A stretch of 64,000 nucleotides of DNA from Prinia subflava. Lineage: Eukaryota; Chordata; Aves; Passeriformes; Cisticolidae. The notes under the pieces are model-generated. The model was not told the DNA's origin and did not search any database. It was given only the letters and a program-made list of their open reading frames with translations. The position numbers and the translations under genes were made by a program. Of the stretch, positions 36,456-49,817 are shown piece after piece (the first letter of the stretch is position 1; each line of letters begins with the position of its first letter). The DNA lies in the NCBI RefSeq assembly GCF_021018805.1, contig NC_086247.1:88396140-88460139 (forward strand), written 5' to 3'.

Positions 36456-39400
36456 AGGGCAAGCTGCCTGCTTGTCCAGATCTCTTCAAAACCAGTTCTT
36501 GACAGTGCATCCTCATGCTGCTCACGATTGAGATGTGATGTGACATTCCATTCCATCAAAGCTGGTCTAAATCCTGCTAGTTACTGAGCAGGTAAAACAA
36601 GGGCACATAATCAGCTTACTTTAAAGCCTCCCAAAGTCTAATATTAGTATTAGTCCAGTAGTAGCCTACTATTAATATAAAATATAATATTAATAGCACA
36701 ATATAAATATTAGACTTGGGGACAGAGAGCCTGTGTAACATTTTCCTTGCATTAAAGACCAAAATTTTTGAGAAAAGCTCTAAAGTGGATAGAGATATGC
36801 TGGGATCCTTGTTGAGTTACACTGCTGATGAGTCTTTATTCAGGCTAAGGGAGAAGGAACCACTTTGTTGCACAGGGCTTTGGAGAAACCTGTTTTCCCT
36901 TTATTGAGTCCCTCATTTATTACTCAAGACTTACAGTGAATCCCCATTTAGCAAATCTAGCATTTACACTTAGAGGGTTGCTGGTATTAAAAACAAACAA
37001 GCAAACAATTTTTAATTTTGGGGGTTTTATTTTTGGTTTGTGTGGCTTGTCAGGGAAATTCAGGCTTATTCCAGCTGTGCAGGTGTGTGCCTGAGGAGTC
37101 TTCATCTGCTGTTTGGGTCTGAAGGGCTGCTGCTCTTGTGTTAGTGATCTCTAGTGCTTGCAAGGCTGTCAAAGTCAAAACTGAGATGCAAGGCTGGGAT
37201 TAAAAATGGGGCTGTCTGTAACACCAATCAAGGCTGAGGGTGGCACTGGCTCTTACACCACTCCTCTGCCTGGCAGCAGGCAGCTCCATGGGGAGCACAA
37301 ATGCCACTGGAAAGGAGGTGCTTGCCAGTGCTCTGGACCACTGCAGCTGTGGCCACCCACCCATCCCGTGGGAGCTTGGACAGGAGGAAGAAGCCTCTGC
37401 CCTGTGGCCAGCAGAAGGAATAGCTGAAGCCAGCCTTTTGTATGTGTGGTGTTTAAGGCTAAAAAAGACAGGGCTTCTGTTGTTTTCTTGTCCAGACTCC
37501 AGCCTGTGGCTGACTAGCCAGGATCAGTCTACAAACCAGGAACTGCTTTAGTCACTGTATTTTCTGAGTACTCCAAGACCCTTGCTCTCAGTTTGTTAGG
37601 TGAGATGTGCTGGTCATCAGCACTTGAACCAGGGCTGGAGAGGGCTTCAAAAGTAATCGTGATGGGTAGCAGGGTAAGCCCTCATAGGGAAAGGGACAAA
37701 GTGCTGGGATGAGGGGAGCATGGTGGGAGTGGTGGGTTCCCTGCATGCTGCTCACTGAGGTAACACAACACAACAGACCAAGGACACTGTTTCAAGGTAC
37801 AGGGACATGACAGGAGCAGTGTCTTTACTAGGACTGCCAAGCACTTCAGTGGTGGCTGCAGCAACAGATTTCTTGAGATGTCCCACATGTGGACAAATGC
37901 TTCACACAGTAGGTAATGGCAACCTGCAATCTGCTGCCACAGATGTAACAAAGATAAGGTTGTGAACCTGCAGATACCAACTAATGGACACTTCCGTGGG
38001 CAAATCCCAAGTTCATGGGATAATGAGAGGTTTAGTCAGTGCCGTGTTTCCTAACATCCAATATCCAATGATTGTGAGCACTAGGGAGAGTTGGCCTGCG
38101 AATGTACCCTAAGCAGACCCACCTGCCCCTTCAGAAATAGAATATGAGGCTATGTGCTCCTGACCCACCTGGGAATTTCTTACTTTCTTAATGTTGTCAG
38201 GCTGATAGCTAGAAATGCTCAGAGGACAAAACCAATGCAATACACACACATATCCCCTCAACTGTAAAGTCTCCAAAGTTGAGAAGGAAGAAAACTCTTC
38301 CTTTGTTTCACAAACAGCTGTCATACTGCTATGAAAAGTCCCTAAGAAGCCAGCACTCAGTGCAGCACAAGGAGGAGATGGCAGCCTTTCCTGCCCTGGT
38401 TGCCTTGCACATGAGCAGGACCAGCAGAGACCAGAGCTGGGCTCTGCCTTTGGGCTTTGAGCTTCAGCCAGCAGGTGTGAGACTGTTCCACCCTCCTGTA
38501 GCTGATTTCACCTGTATAAGGAAGCTGTGAAGGGTTAATTAGTTCCTACTTGTGCAAAAGGTATTATTTGTTCTTAGTGCAAGAGTGCAAGAGCTAGAGA
38601 CAAATCAGGCCTGGTGGACTCACTGCTCTGTGTGTGGAGGGAGCTTTAAAAATAGATATCAGCTGGTGATGGAACCACAGCTGTGGCTTTTGTGTGTGTA
38701 AGGCTTGTGCCTTCATACTTGAGCCTGTGGAAAAGCAGCACTGCTGAGGAACACAGTCTGCTTAAATGGCCTCCTGGCTGCTTGTCACACAATGTCCTCC
38801 TGGGAAGCCATGGATGCATTCATGTAGGAAACATTGAATTTCACTTTTCTACTTCATTGGCTTTGTAATAGGAGGAGAAACTGAGCAATGATCGCAGAGC
38901 ATGGAGATTTTATGCTCTGTTGCCTTGCCTGGAAATAGATGTTGGCATTTTCTGCTGAAGTTATTATTTGTGAATAACTTACATGGATCAGATGGGTTGC
39001 TGCAGAGATTTTGGTTTGCTGTAGAAGAGAGGCCACAGGCTCCTGTGTCTGCCTATTATGGGAATTTTAGCAGAAAAACCTAACTGTAGCAGAGCCCCTC
39101 TGATAGGCAGCTGATGAGCTGTAATGGCTCCATATGAAATATATGAATTATGGTATTTCCCCCTATGCTAGAACAGCCTGAGACAGAATCACTTGCTGGC
39201 AAACTGGTCAACTGCAGGAGTCTGGACTGTATGGTAATACAATCCTGGTATCTTGTGCTGGCCTCCAAGTGGGTGCTTTTGTTTTATCCAATAACGTGTT
39301 GTTGGTTTGATGGACAGAAGTAGCTTAGGAGTATCTTGACACTTCTCTATCTGGTTAGCAGCTAATGAGCACAGTGGCTAAATACATGACCCTTGATTCC

Positions 39401-42400
39401 TGTGCTGCCAGCTGCCTCTGCAGGTCACTGCATAGGCAGTGCCTGGCTGATACAAGGCTTTACTTGTGTCATTGGATACAGCATTGAGAATAAGCTCTTT
39501 AGAAGGTGGGTTTTTTTCTCCAATATCGTGAAGAGGCAAACAGAAATGGGAAATCTCTTTCAGCTGTATCTACATACCATGTAAGGTACTCACTGTTCGC
39601 AGTTGTGTCATTCTCATTCCCATATGAGGACAAAAACAGACAAAAATGGTATGAGGCATATGTGCTGGTAGAGGAGAAGCATTCAGAATAAATTAAAAAA
39701 GACTTTCACAAAACATTTCTAACTAGAAGAAGAAAGCAAATTCACTTTGTTAGAAACTAATTTTGAAACCAACATTTCAAAACTAAGAGTTGTTCTATCA
39801 TTTGACTCTCCTTTAGCCTCTCTTGGTGATTCAGCCCTTCCTGTGCCAAAAGCCACTTAACCTGGCGTGTGGTACATGCTTTCCCTGGAAATGAGTGTCT
39901 GAAACTGCACATTACACTTTTCAGCAAGGCAGAGATATATGCAGATTACTTATAGGGGTGAGCTAAACCTCACATATCAACCACCTCAGTGACCTTAAGG
40001 AAATCTGCCTCATTTGCCTCTTCTCCTGTGTTTCTCTGCTCTGGTACAAGGAAGGGCAACCTAACCCAGGAATCCTTCAGGCTGGGAGCTCCTAAGCATG
40101 GAGCTCTGTAACCACCTGGACTTTGCACTGTTACAAGCACAGAGCTGGCAAGGAAACTGCTGGGAGAGTGGAGGCACGGAGGTGTGAGTTACCTGCGTGT
40201 CCAGCTTTTCCCACATCTGGTACAGAGCGTGTTTTAGTTGATGGACTTTAGAGCCAGGGCTGATTGTGAAGCCTGGAACCATCTGAGAGGGAGGTGGCAG
40301 GACTGAGGGTACTCAGCTTGGATCTGGGTTGTGACATTTGCTGGCTAAGGCTCCAAGAGTGCCCTGACTTGCTGAACCCTCAGGACAAGTGCTTTGATGG
40401 TATCAATCCCAGCTTCAGGCTTGGTGGGCTGGGGGGATTCTGTAAGTTTCTACAGTGTTTCAGTGTTCAGGTTGTGACTTGAGCGGTGTATGTGGCCCCA
40501 CCAAGTTTCAGGAAGCAGGTATCCAGGTAGTATTCATCATCCTCAAAATTTAGGAGTGTATGATCTGTTCATTTGCACCCAAGCTGCCTGTCTTGGCTGC
40601 CCTTGATGACCTAAGAAGATGCAATCAATCATTTGAGCCCCTTGAGGATTTATCTCACCCTAAAGTAGATTTAATCATACAGATTGGACTCTGTCAGTTT
40701 AAGGGGGCTCTAATGATATTTGACAAGTAAATGTCTTTAGATAGGCAGGATGAATTGCATCTGAGGTGTCTCACACTGTGAGTAGATACAGGCTAATCCA
40801 AATTGAGGCATTTCTGAACATCACCACCCCCACGGAAAGGAAAGGAGGGGGTGAGGAAGAAGCTTTCTTATTTGTGTATCTTGGTGTCTTTGGCAGCTCT
40901 GCTTCTTGGATGGAACCAGTGGTTCTGTGTAATGCCTGCATTTGAGGGACTAATGGATTTCCACCTTCTCAGGAGCAAAGGCAGCTCCACCTGCTGCTGT
41001 TTCAGGGTGGAATGAGGTGTCCCGTGTAGTGCAGCCCTGCTCTGGCAATGTCCATTTGATCATTGTAGCAATTCCCATGAAAGTGATACAGGTTTCCAGC
41101 AGGGCTTTTATGCTTATTCCTTTAGTACATCTGCAAATGGACAAGTGAAAGCTCTGTCTAGAGCAGCGAGACCTGAAAACTAACTGCAGGTCAAGCACAT
41201 GCTTATTCATCAAAAATTAATTTCTCTTTGAAATGTCTCATGAAGAAAAGCCAGGTAAGTTAACTTCTCCCTTTCTGGAATGCAAGTTAATTACCAGTAC
41301 CTGTTTCCAGCTCAAGATAAAAGGCTTTTGGGTGGGCTGGTCTTAACATCTTTCTTAAAAACAAAGCATAGGGTGAAAAAACAGTTAAAGTCTATTTTTC
41401 TTTTTCATGTTCATGGCCACTCACCCTTGTGGCTTTTTCTCTTTGAGCTTGACTGGGAATAAAGGAGGATTTGAATCACTGCACAGCAGAATGCCCTGGG
41501 GTCCTCTAACTGCAAAAAAAGTTGTAAGATTTACTTTGATTCCTTTCTGTAAGAAAATTTAAAGCCAGAGCAGGCTTTTTTCTTTTTCTTTTCTTGTCCT
41601 CTGCTCTACTCCAGATTTTTCTGCTTGTCCTTCACTGTAACCTTTATTTAACTATGGTTAAGTCCGCCTTCATATAAATAGCAGATGCTTCTGGGACATT
41701 GTTATTGTGCTTTCCTGGTTGGCAATGGTTTGGGCATCCCTGGCTGCAGTGTTGAGCAAGATAAAGCTGACTAAGTAGGAAGCTGTGAAGGGCCTCTTGA
41801 ATTTGGTTTCCTGCAGCTTTACATCAAGGAAAGGGCCCTGATCACTCTTTCTGTAATTAAGGGAAATTACATGGAAGGAGAAAAAAAAGTCCTTCTGATC
41901 TCAGAGGACAACGCCCCGCTCCCAGCAGCAGGATTTTTACATCCCTCCCTCGGCTGACAGGAGCTGATATTCTGTGGGTGCCATCCTGCAGGGAGCCAGG
42001 GAATTGTGATTTTTGCCTGGTCCTATGGAATGTGTGACCCAGAGAGGTGCAGCAAGAAGAAAGCAAACTGCAGCTCGACTGTGGGTTGAGCCATGCCTGA
42101 TGCTTCTGCTGAAAAGATGGAACTGAAGCACAAAATGCTGTGAGAAGGTTACTATTGCAAATTAAACCCCAGGAGAGATGGGCAAGTGATCTTCTGCTCA
42201 GCACTGGCTCTCCCTCTGAGCATTTCAGCTTCTCCTGTTCAGCTGTCCACAACATCCGAGAGCAAAGACTGTTTCTGCAGAGACAAAAGTTTATGAGCAG
42301 GCACAAAGAGCTTTCGCCCATGGGATGGGCAACAACCGATTTTCTGCTGCTTTGAGAGCTGAGGAGCAGGCCTCTACAGCAGCTGGCAGTGTGCATGCCC

Positions 42401-43037
42401 AGACTGTGCCCTGAAATTTTGACCTGAAACTATCTTTGTTGGTTCTTTGCTCTGGGAAGCCACCCCTAAGTGGTCCTAGCCACTGACCCGGAAAGTGGGA
42501 GGATGAAGAGCATCCTGATCTGAACCCAGCAGCTTCCCAGGAGCTCAAATCAATGCCCTGGGGAGGTGTTTCTTCCAAGGTTAGGCAGCTGACTGGCTAT
42601 TTCATACCCTGCATAACTCATTGGCACTGAAGGCTAGATATTTGTGTTTTGAATAGAGAATGATGTACTTGGGTTTCCTAAATGAATACAAGAGCTGGCA
42701 ATATGTCCAGCATGGTCAGGCCTTGCTCATGATGTGAACTCCACTCCAAATTTAGCTCTAATTTAATCAAAGTAAAATTGTCTCTGGGCAGTACATCAGA
42801 GGGAAAACGAAGCAGTACAAGTTACTGAGAGTCTGTGCTAACCGTCATGCAACTTCCCAGGAAGTCAAACATAATTTCTGCTCTCTGTGAAGTCAACAGG
42901 TTTCTAAGAGGACTGGATTAGATATTTTTCCTGCTCCTGTTCACTTTATGCACGTACTCTCAATCCTGGGCTTCAATGCCCTCATCAAGTCAGAAGAATT
43001 TCTGGGAAGGACTTTGCAGCCCTAAACACAACTCTCA
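36456..43037. other. Intergenic, no gene recognised
   Basis: About 6.6 kb between SMIM13 and NEDD9. The longest open frame (minus, 41,857-42,396, 179 codons from an ATG) is rich in Ser/Cys/Leu and resembles no family I know. No CR1 or LTR signature was noticed. An AT-rich 10-bp inverted repeat lies at 36,669-36,696. Confidence 0.5.
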
Positions 43038-43081
43038 GGGTTGCTGTTCCCTGAGATTCTCCTCGGGGTTGCTGTTCCCAG
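43038..43081. repeat. Imperfect tandem duplication of about 26 bp
   Basis: 'gggttgctgttccctgag' at about 43,038 recurs as 'gggttgctgttcccagag' at about 43,064, just outside the left edge of the LTR. Confidence 0.7.
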
Positions 43082-43117
43082 AGGTAATAAGGTTTTCAGT
43101 CTTCTCTTTGCCCTAAG

Positions 43118-43875
43118 TGTTACACACCAGAGGTAGAGACGACAAGCTGAGTCCGCCGGTGCACATTTCCAAGGTTGTTTATTCTTCATTATCTCAGTCC
43201 TTTTTCAGCTCTGCTAGGCCTCCCTGGCAGGGTACCTTATCTTAGTTCTGTCTCAGCTCTGCAAGGCATCCCCAGCAGTGCAGGACACGCGGCAGACTGG
43301 GCGGATCAGAGAGCCCCACACCTTATGTACAGTACCCCTGACCCAACCACTGTCCAAAATGTACTTTTTATTTACAAAATTGTACCAATACCTACTACCT
43401 ATACTAACATGTCAGTTCTACTCTAAACCAATCTCTGAAATCCAACTCAGCAAAAGATGGGGGACGAGAGCAAGAACAAGGAGCACAGGGGCCACTCCCC
43501 AGTTCCTCCATCTTGCCTCTTCAGCCCCATCTACTAAGAATCCCAATTTCTATATTTATATTCTGTGATAAACTAAATACTACTTATTTTGAATTCTCTC
43601 GACTTGTGATTCTTCATACAATGTGGGCATCCACTCCCATGGACAGGGATCAGAGGCAGTGTCCTCCTGGGCTCTGTGTGAGGCTGGCTGACCCCCTTGT
43701 ACAGATCCCAGACCCCCCTGTCTGGTCTCCAAACCCTCCAGGGTGGCCAGAGGGATGTTCTAGACTCCGACACACAACTGTAGCTTTGCTGTGATATTGA
43801 AAAGCTATACAGCTCTATCCAGGCTCCTAGACAGAGAAAGCTGGTGTTGTAGGTGGAATTTGGGTGCAAGTAACA
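43118..43875 (-). mobile_element. Solo retroviral LTR (about 758 bp)
   Basis: On the plus strand the element runs from TGTTACAC to AGTAACA, so its termini TGTTAC and GTAACA are exact inverted repeats. Read on the minus strand, an AATAAA signal followed by 'caaccttggaaatgtgcacc' lies about 60-70 bp before the 3' end, the expected R/U5 arrangement of an avian endogenous retrovirus LTR. Upstream are a 'gtaaataaaaagtacatttt' block and a purine-rich segment. No gag, pol or env frame adjoins it, and no primer-binding site follows the 3' end. No clear target duplication was found (CTAAG against AAAAT), so the limits may be slightly off. Confidence 0.65.
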
Positions 43876-45985
43876 AAAATAAATGATTTTTAAAAATACT
43901 CCAAATTTACATTATCTAGACAGTCCATCTCTGAGATGGGAAACCTTCTAGCAGAGAAAGGGCTCCATTGTGTTAAGAAACATATGCACATGCAGCTTTT
44001 GAAACTGCCAGTGTAACACGCTAAGATTAAATGAACAGGCATATTTTAGAGTAGGGTAGAATGCTTTGTGTTGTCTTCTGGGACTGGCTTGACCCTGGCT
44101 TTGCTCTGGAAATGTTTCTGTCTAAATCTTGACTAAAGCTGTGGACATTGTGAGAGGAGAAATGGCAAGGGAAGGTTAAGAACTACCTTTGGAGAGAATC
44201 CCATGGGCTTCTAAAGCCTTTAGGTTGAGATTGAGGCATTCTAGGGTAGAGCAGGCAGCCTGGAAGTGAAGGTTCCATAGAGAAAAGCTGAATTTGGATC
44301 TGAAAAGCTACAGATGCTTGGCTTGTAGGCAGAGGGAAAATGCCACTAATGTGACAACACTCTGAGGAGCTGGTGACAGGTGTGGGAGGGACACTTCTGA
44401 AATGCAGCCCAGATGTTCGTGTCAGAGAGTGCTAAAAGCTCCAGGGCCTAGAAGTTATGGAGGATGTGAAGATGCTGGGGTGTGCTCTGGCATCAGGTGA
44501 CGGTGTGGGAAGTGGGTGTCCTTCACCCATATTGCCTGTGCTGGAAGAGCAGGCAGTGGCTCTGCCGAGGCTGCAGCAGCGCATCGCTGTGGAAAAGGCA
44601 GGAGCTGCACAACCCTGACTTGCAAGAAATGGCAGGGGTAGCAGCAGGGGGTTGTGCAGTATGGATTATGTCCCGTGTCATATTGTTATGAATTGGTAAC
44701 TTCTCTAAAACCTGCCCATTTCAAGGATGGCTTTTGCCTGTTTTTCTTCTCCCTCACGCATCGTTCTGGAAGAGGAAGGAAGTTTTTTCTAATAAACATG
44801 AAATAGTAATTACTTAATGTATGGAGTAAAGAGCCATGTGTCTTTTGCATTAGCCACTAGCGTGAGGCAGACATTTTTCCACACTGTCCATGAGACAGTC
44901 ATTTCACACTGGCCATTAACTTGGTTGCCAAACAACAGCAGTATCATGACAACTGCATGGGGACATTGTAGCTTGAGGGAGGGGAGCAAAGAGGCTCTGG
45001 ATTCTATTCTGAAGTATTCTATTCTGAAGTACTTTGTTTGTCCAGTCCCTTCTTTGTTGTTAATTGACCTTTTTAAATTTAGCAGGGGAACAAAATGGAT
45101 CACTCTGTGGAAGCAACCCTGCATCCCCCTTGCAAGGACGTGGTAGGCCAAACCAAGCACTTTACTCTCAAGGTTTTCATTGCTCTTATGCTTCCTGGCA
45201 GAGACATCTTTCATTAGCAGCCAAAAACTGGTGCAAGGACAGTGCCATCCCTGGGCTTTCTCTCTCCTCCTTGCATCCCTGGGTGTCTGACAGGAGGTTG
45301 GTCAGTGAGTGCCTCGGCAGCAGTGAAAGGTGGAAGTAACTTTTGGGAAAACTTTGTGATCCTTAAAGCCATGAGGTTGTTCCAGATGGAACTCACACCC
45401 ACATAATGCTCAACCTGGCATGTAGTAGAAGAGGGGTGCTCTTATCACTGGGTGTGGGGGGAAAGGTGCCTGTCCTGAGCAGTGTTGCTTTTCCAGTTCC
45501 TGGGTGAATAATGATTTCACCAGTAAGTGCTGGCAAGGAGGAGCAGGCCAGAATGGGTGGAAGGCACAGCTGTGTCCTGTGACCCCCCTTACTGTGGGAC
45601 TATGTTGAGAGGAACTGCCCTACTCAACCACTGTTGGTGCTAGGATGGGGTGGTTCGGGATGCAGCAGGAATACACACAAGGAATGGGGCAGGATTGTGG
45701 CTCAGTGTACTGCAGGCCCTGATAGCTGTATTTTGGACTTGACAGGTTGTGTAGCTGAGCTGTATAATTGCTTCACCTGCTGCTTCTGGACAGGCAGAGA
45801 AACTGTCCCTTCCTCTTAAATCCCCAAGTTCTCATTTCACACTATAAGCACTGACCAGTGAAAAGACAGAAAACGTCCTCATTTTAGAATGGTTTTGACA
45901 GTATTAGCAAGCAGCAATATTTCCTTTGAATATGTTTAGAAGACTCTGAAAACAAGAAAAAATATGACCAAGATGCCTTTTTTAG
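43876..45985. other. Intergenic, nothing recognised
   Basis: Spacer between the LTR and the NEDD9 3' end. It contains a perfect tandem pair of ATTCTATTCTGAAGT (45,001-45,030). No coding exon was recognised. Confidence 0.5.
45001..45030. repeat. 15-bp perfect tandem duplication
   Basis: ATTCTATTCTGAAGT occurs twice in direct succession. Confidence 0.9.
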
Positions 45986-48070
45986 TATAAAAAAGCCAGT
46001 AATTTTAATCATTTCAAAATGACTCTCTACAAGATAAACTGTAATACAGGGTTCTTCTTTGGAAAGCACAAACTATCAACACTACACTTAGAAAAACATT
46101 TTCACTTTCTAAGAATATACAGTGAAAAAAATGGACAAGGAAATCCAAAAGAATCCCAAATAACAATAGTACAAAACAGGTTCACACAGATTGCTTTTTG
46201 GCATCTGGTTACAGGTTACAAAATCCCAACTGCCCTTTCAGGATGTTACACGAGGCCAAGCCTTGGAGCCCATCCTGAGCCAGCTGGGGTTGTGCTGCCT
46301 TCCACTGAGCTTGCAGGAATGTTCTGCACTCTGGAACATTATGGTAGTGAAGAGCAGTCTTCGCTCCAAGACAATACATTAAGGCTGCAGGGTTTCATAC
46401 ATGGCTGAAATGGTTCTGTTACCTAAGACAACAATCCCATTTCAATAAGGCACATGTTCAACTACAAAATGGGAACATCAGGAGTCGGGAAGAAGTGAGA
46501 AATGCCTGTTTTCCAGGCGCTACTGATCTCACGACCACGTAGTTACCAGCGATCCGGAGAACACTCTTAACGTGGGACTACCTTCAATTAATGACAGTAG
46601 TGTTTCTGCTTTAAAAATGCCAGAATCATCTGGAATTTTCCTGAGCTACTGCTCACTTTGAAGCACAGCTTTTAGGCTGGGGACCACAGGCGAATGGTGC
46701 TCTGTGATTTATTTTTAGGGGCTTCACAGAAGGCAATGATCACAAGCTGATACGGGTTTGGGAGCAACCAGCATACATGAAATTTCTAAAGGAGCCTAAC
46801 ACTCTGCTAACAATTTTTGAGGGTCTATGGTAAAGATTACCAGGTGAGACTGTGCGTACTTACTGATGGAACGGTCCCATTAAAACAGGACATCATTTCT
46901 GGCAACAGTGTAGTGCAAAAAAGACCAGCACGTATGCTACAGAATTCCAGAAAAAAATCCCAGTAGTTGAATGGAAGTCAGAATTGCAACAGAAGCAATT
47001 AATTCCCAGTAATATGTCCTAGAAAATTAAGTGCTATTTCTTCATTAAATTGTATATATGCTATAGAGATGTTTCAATATCCGTTACTTCAAATTAAGCT
47101 CTTTTCTTTCCATACGAAATACAATTTGTATGTTAATCCTTCCGAAAGGGATTGGTATTTTGAAACACTGCTCATCCACAGCCTCAAAGATGAGCCCAAT
47201 GGATCCTGGGATGCCCTCAGGATAACTCTGAGTCCATAAACAATAAGGCTTTCAAGCCTGACTGTTAAATTAAATTGCCAATGCAAGGACGTACAAAGTA
47301 AACATGTATGAAATTACATTGCTGGGAATCCATCCACGGTTTTGAAATCCCATGTTGCACAGTTATTAGAAACAGTGAAATCTGAATGCCAAAAGATATT
47401 AAATATATACAATTCTGTCTTCCTCCTTTAAAAGTCCTGTTTCCTACATGGCCTAAAAATGCTTTTCTGCCAAATGCTGTATGCCTTGCTTGATATGTTG
47501 CTCATTGCAGCTGTGCATCTAAGTTGGTCAGAATGACCAAATGTTTTATGCAACAAAATAATATCAAGAGGAGTTAAACTTCACAGAATTAACCTATAGA
47601 AAGTAATTTCAAAGAAGGGAATGGAGTTCTATGAGAACCATTTACACTTGCTTCATGGATTGCTACAAGTAGGTTTCACAACCGAGTCCATGCACCAGCA
47701 TCAAGATCAAATGAAACAAAAAAGAGTGCAGCATCCAGTTAACAAATATGCTGAGGAAACAGGCTGCATATACAAAAGATATGCACTGTTTACCTGACAT
47801 GTAATTTTTAAGGTGCTTAATTGATGTTTTAGGGAACGTAGCAACATATACATATATGCTGTATATACGAATCTAAATGTGTATAAGAAACATAATACAG
47901 AACCAGACAATATTCCCAGATCCCTGATTTAATTAGACTAACGCACAAGAATGTATTTAAAATACTTAATAAAAAGTATCTAACAAAAGATAATATTTAC
48001 ATAAAAATAGCTCCAGTTTGTCTGCTCAGAAGAGCAGCTTTGCTGCTCACAGATTGGATTCTGCTGGGTT
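45986..48070 (-). other. NEDD9: NEDD9 3' UTR (end approximate)
   Basis: AT-rich sequence after the NEDD9 stop codon with no reading frame of interest. Possible minus-strand polyadenylation signals are AATAAA at 46,708-46,713 and ATTAAA at 46,004-46,009. The latter gives about 2.06 kb, similar to the roughly 2 kb 3' UTR usual for this gene. The exact end is uncertain. Confidence 0.5.
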
Positions 48071-48562
48071 TCATAAGGATGCCATTTGGGCCAGCGAGAG
48101 TTTGAACAATTGTGCATGATGGGAGAGCTCTGTTACTCGGTCCACCATCCTCTGCAGGGACGCCGTGTTGGGATAGCTCAAGGCAGCCGCCTTGGTGGCC
48201 AGAACGACGCTCTTGAGCAGCTCACACAGCTGGTTGCTGGAGTTCATCACTCGGTTGCACATGTCCTGAGTCGTCATTTGCCTCGCCAGCGTGTCCCCAA
48301 TGAACACAAGTTTGTGAGCGCTCAGAATGATGAATTTGCTGTGCGCCACGAAGATCCGGGGGGGCTGAGAGCAGTTGACACAACTGAAGAAGGCATCGAT
48401 GGCGTTTAGGAGGGAGTTGAAGTGAGTCTCGCACTGGTCAGAGTAGAACAAAAGCAGGCGGCTGTCATGGGAGGTCTGGAGGGCTTGCGGAGGCTTCCAC
48501 TTGGAGATGTCGTTCTCTACTGGCTTTGTGATCTCCTGCTCCAGACGTTGAAACTGATTGAT
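48071..48562 (-). CDS. NEDD9: NEDD9 terminal coding exon (C-terminal FAT-like domain)
   Basis: Begins after acceptor TTTCAG with INQFQRLEQEITKPVENDIS and ends at TGA (48,071-48,073), giving 163 residues. It forms the conserved CAS-family C-terminal four-helix (FAT-like) domain, which binds NSP-family exchange factors such as BCAR3 and helps focal-adhesion targeting. The helix with IFVAHSKFIILSAHKLVFIG is the clearest signature, near-identical to mammals. The extreme C terminus (LAQMASL) differs slightly from human. The exon is phase 0 at its 5' end and shows no frameshift. NEDD9 (HEF1, CAS-L) is a scaffold phosphorylated by FAK and Src that recruits Crk and also acts with Aurora A at centrosome and cilium. 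Confidence 0.96.
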   Translation of the reverse strand: MNQFQRLEQEITKPVENDISKWKPPQALQTSHDSRLLLFYSDQCETHFNSLLNAIDAFFSCVNCSQPPRIFVAHSKFIILSAHKLVFIGDTLARQMTTQDMCNRVMNSSNQLCELLKSVVLATKAAALSYPNTASLQRMVDRVTELSHHAQLFKLSLAQMASL

Positions 48563-49389
48563 CTGAAAGGAAAAACAAAAAGCTCCCATCAGCAAGTACT
48601 CCCGTAAGATGCTGTTATATATTACGATTTCACTTTGTGCCTTGGGACACCCCTGGGTATCCTGCATTGACCTTATGCTAAGTAAGAAGTAACAGTGTGT
48701 TTTCTAGGATCGAGTGCTTTGATTACTGTAAATCCAGACATGCAGAGTTCAGAAGGGAGTTCATTTGCATTTAAAAAACCCAACAACTCAAACTCCTGAA
48801 TTTACAGGCTGTTGCTCATTTGGAGTATTCTGAAATCACAAGTGAGAGAGATGGATTCAAGTGGCAATGACTCCCACACAATCTTTAAAAAGCTGTCATC
48901 TCTGTGGATTTTGAGATGAATGCTCTTTAAATCTCACCTCCTCATTGCTTGTACAATTTTATGCCATATGATATGGCAACAACGTATTGAAGAATTAATG
49001 AGGGAAAAGTGACAGCCCTCGATCTTGTGAACCTACTTTTTTAGCACTACAAGTGCTGTTCAGCACAATATTTAAGCTGATGGTGTTGATGTTCACTGAG
49101 CCAATGTGAAGGTGGCACATGTATTGTGTGGTCCAGTGATTAAGACCTAGATGGCGAGTCAGGAAAGCCAAGTTCATAAGCTGGCTTTGTGACTGACCTG
49201 CTGTGAGACATCACAGAAGCTTGCTTCTCTTCCATGGTGAACTTTTAGAGTTTTTAAACTCTTTGCTTTTTATTATCTGTATCCTTTGCACACTGCTAAG
49301 GAAGGGCTCCTCCTGCTCTATTTGACCAGTGCTCCTTATGTGTGAGGAATGCTGCATTTCAGGGCAATTATATACTCAGGAGAACATAC
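48563..49389 (-). other. NEDD9: NEDD9 last intron
   Basis: Phase-0 intron of 827 bp with a GTATGT donor and TTTCAG acceptor on the minus strand. No repeat was recognised. Confidence 0.9.
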
Positions 49390-49479
49390 CTGATGGTGCT
49401 CGAGCTCCATTTTGCTCTGCTTGATGATATTTTCTTTCTCCAGAAGCTCCTTCTGTTGCCGTTCAAACTCTTCTTTCCC
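49390..49479 (-). CDS. NEDD9: NEDD9 90-bp coding exon (coiled linker)
   Basis: Thirty codons, phase 0 at both ends, after acceptor GCAAAACAG and before donor GTATGT. It reads GKEEFERQQKELLEKENI and continues with KQSKMELEHHQ. The composition (Glu, Lys, Gln, Leu heptad-like) indicates a helical linker between the Src-docking motif and the C-terminal domain. It is almost identical to the mammalian exon. Too short to stand out as an open frame by itself; found from splice sites and homology. Confidence 0.93.
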
Positions 49480-49817
49480 CTGTTTTGCATAAGATAAGAT
49501 ATTGTTAAATCAAAACTGCTCCTGAGCTGAATGGCTGCTCACAGGTCAAAAAAGAGACTGCTTTGTATTGGCTTTTTCACTGGTAGTGCACCACCAAGAG
49601 TACAGAAAACAAAAGGATAGTGTGGCAGAGCAAAAGGCTATAACTATTACAGTTAGTAATAGCTAGTAATCCAACAGTGCTATTTGACAGGAAGTAATCA
49701 CCCTCAAATATGCATTAGCGTGCCAATCAATTGCTGCTTTCCCACAAGAACCTTCTACAAAAACCACAGACAATTCCTACATGGCCTCGTGCAGGACAAG
49801 GCGTTGGGTTTGCCTAC
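49480..49817 (-). other. NEDD9: NEDD9 intron
   Basis: Phase-0 intron of 338 bp with donor GTAGGC and acceptor CAAAACAG on the minus strand. No repeat was recognised. Confidence 0.9.

Noticed and set aside
24914..43875. An endogenous retroviral gene between SMIM13 and NEDD9, as in primates (ERVFRD-1).
   Set aside because: Only solo LTRs are present; no internal retroviral coding region was seen.
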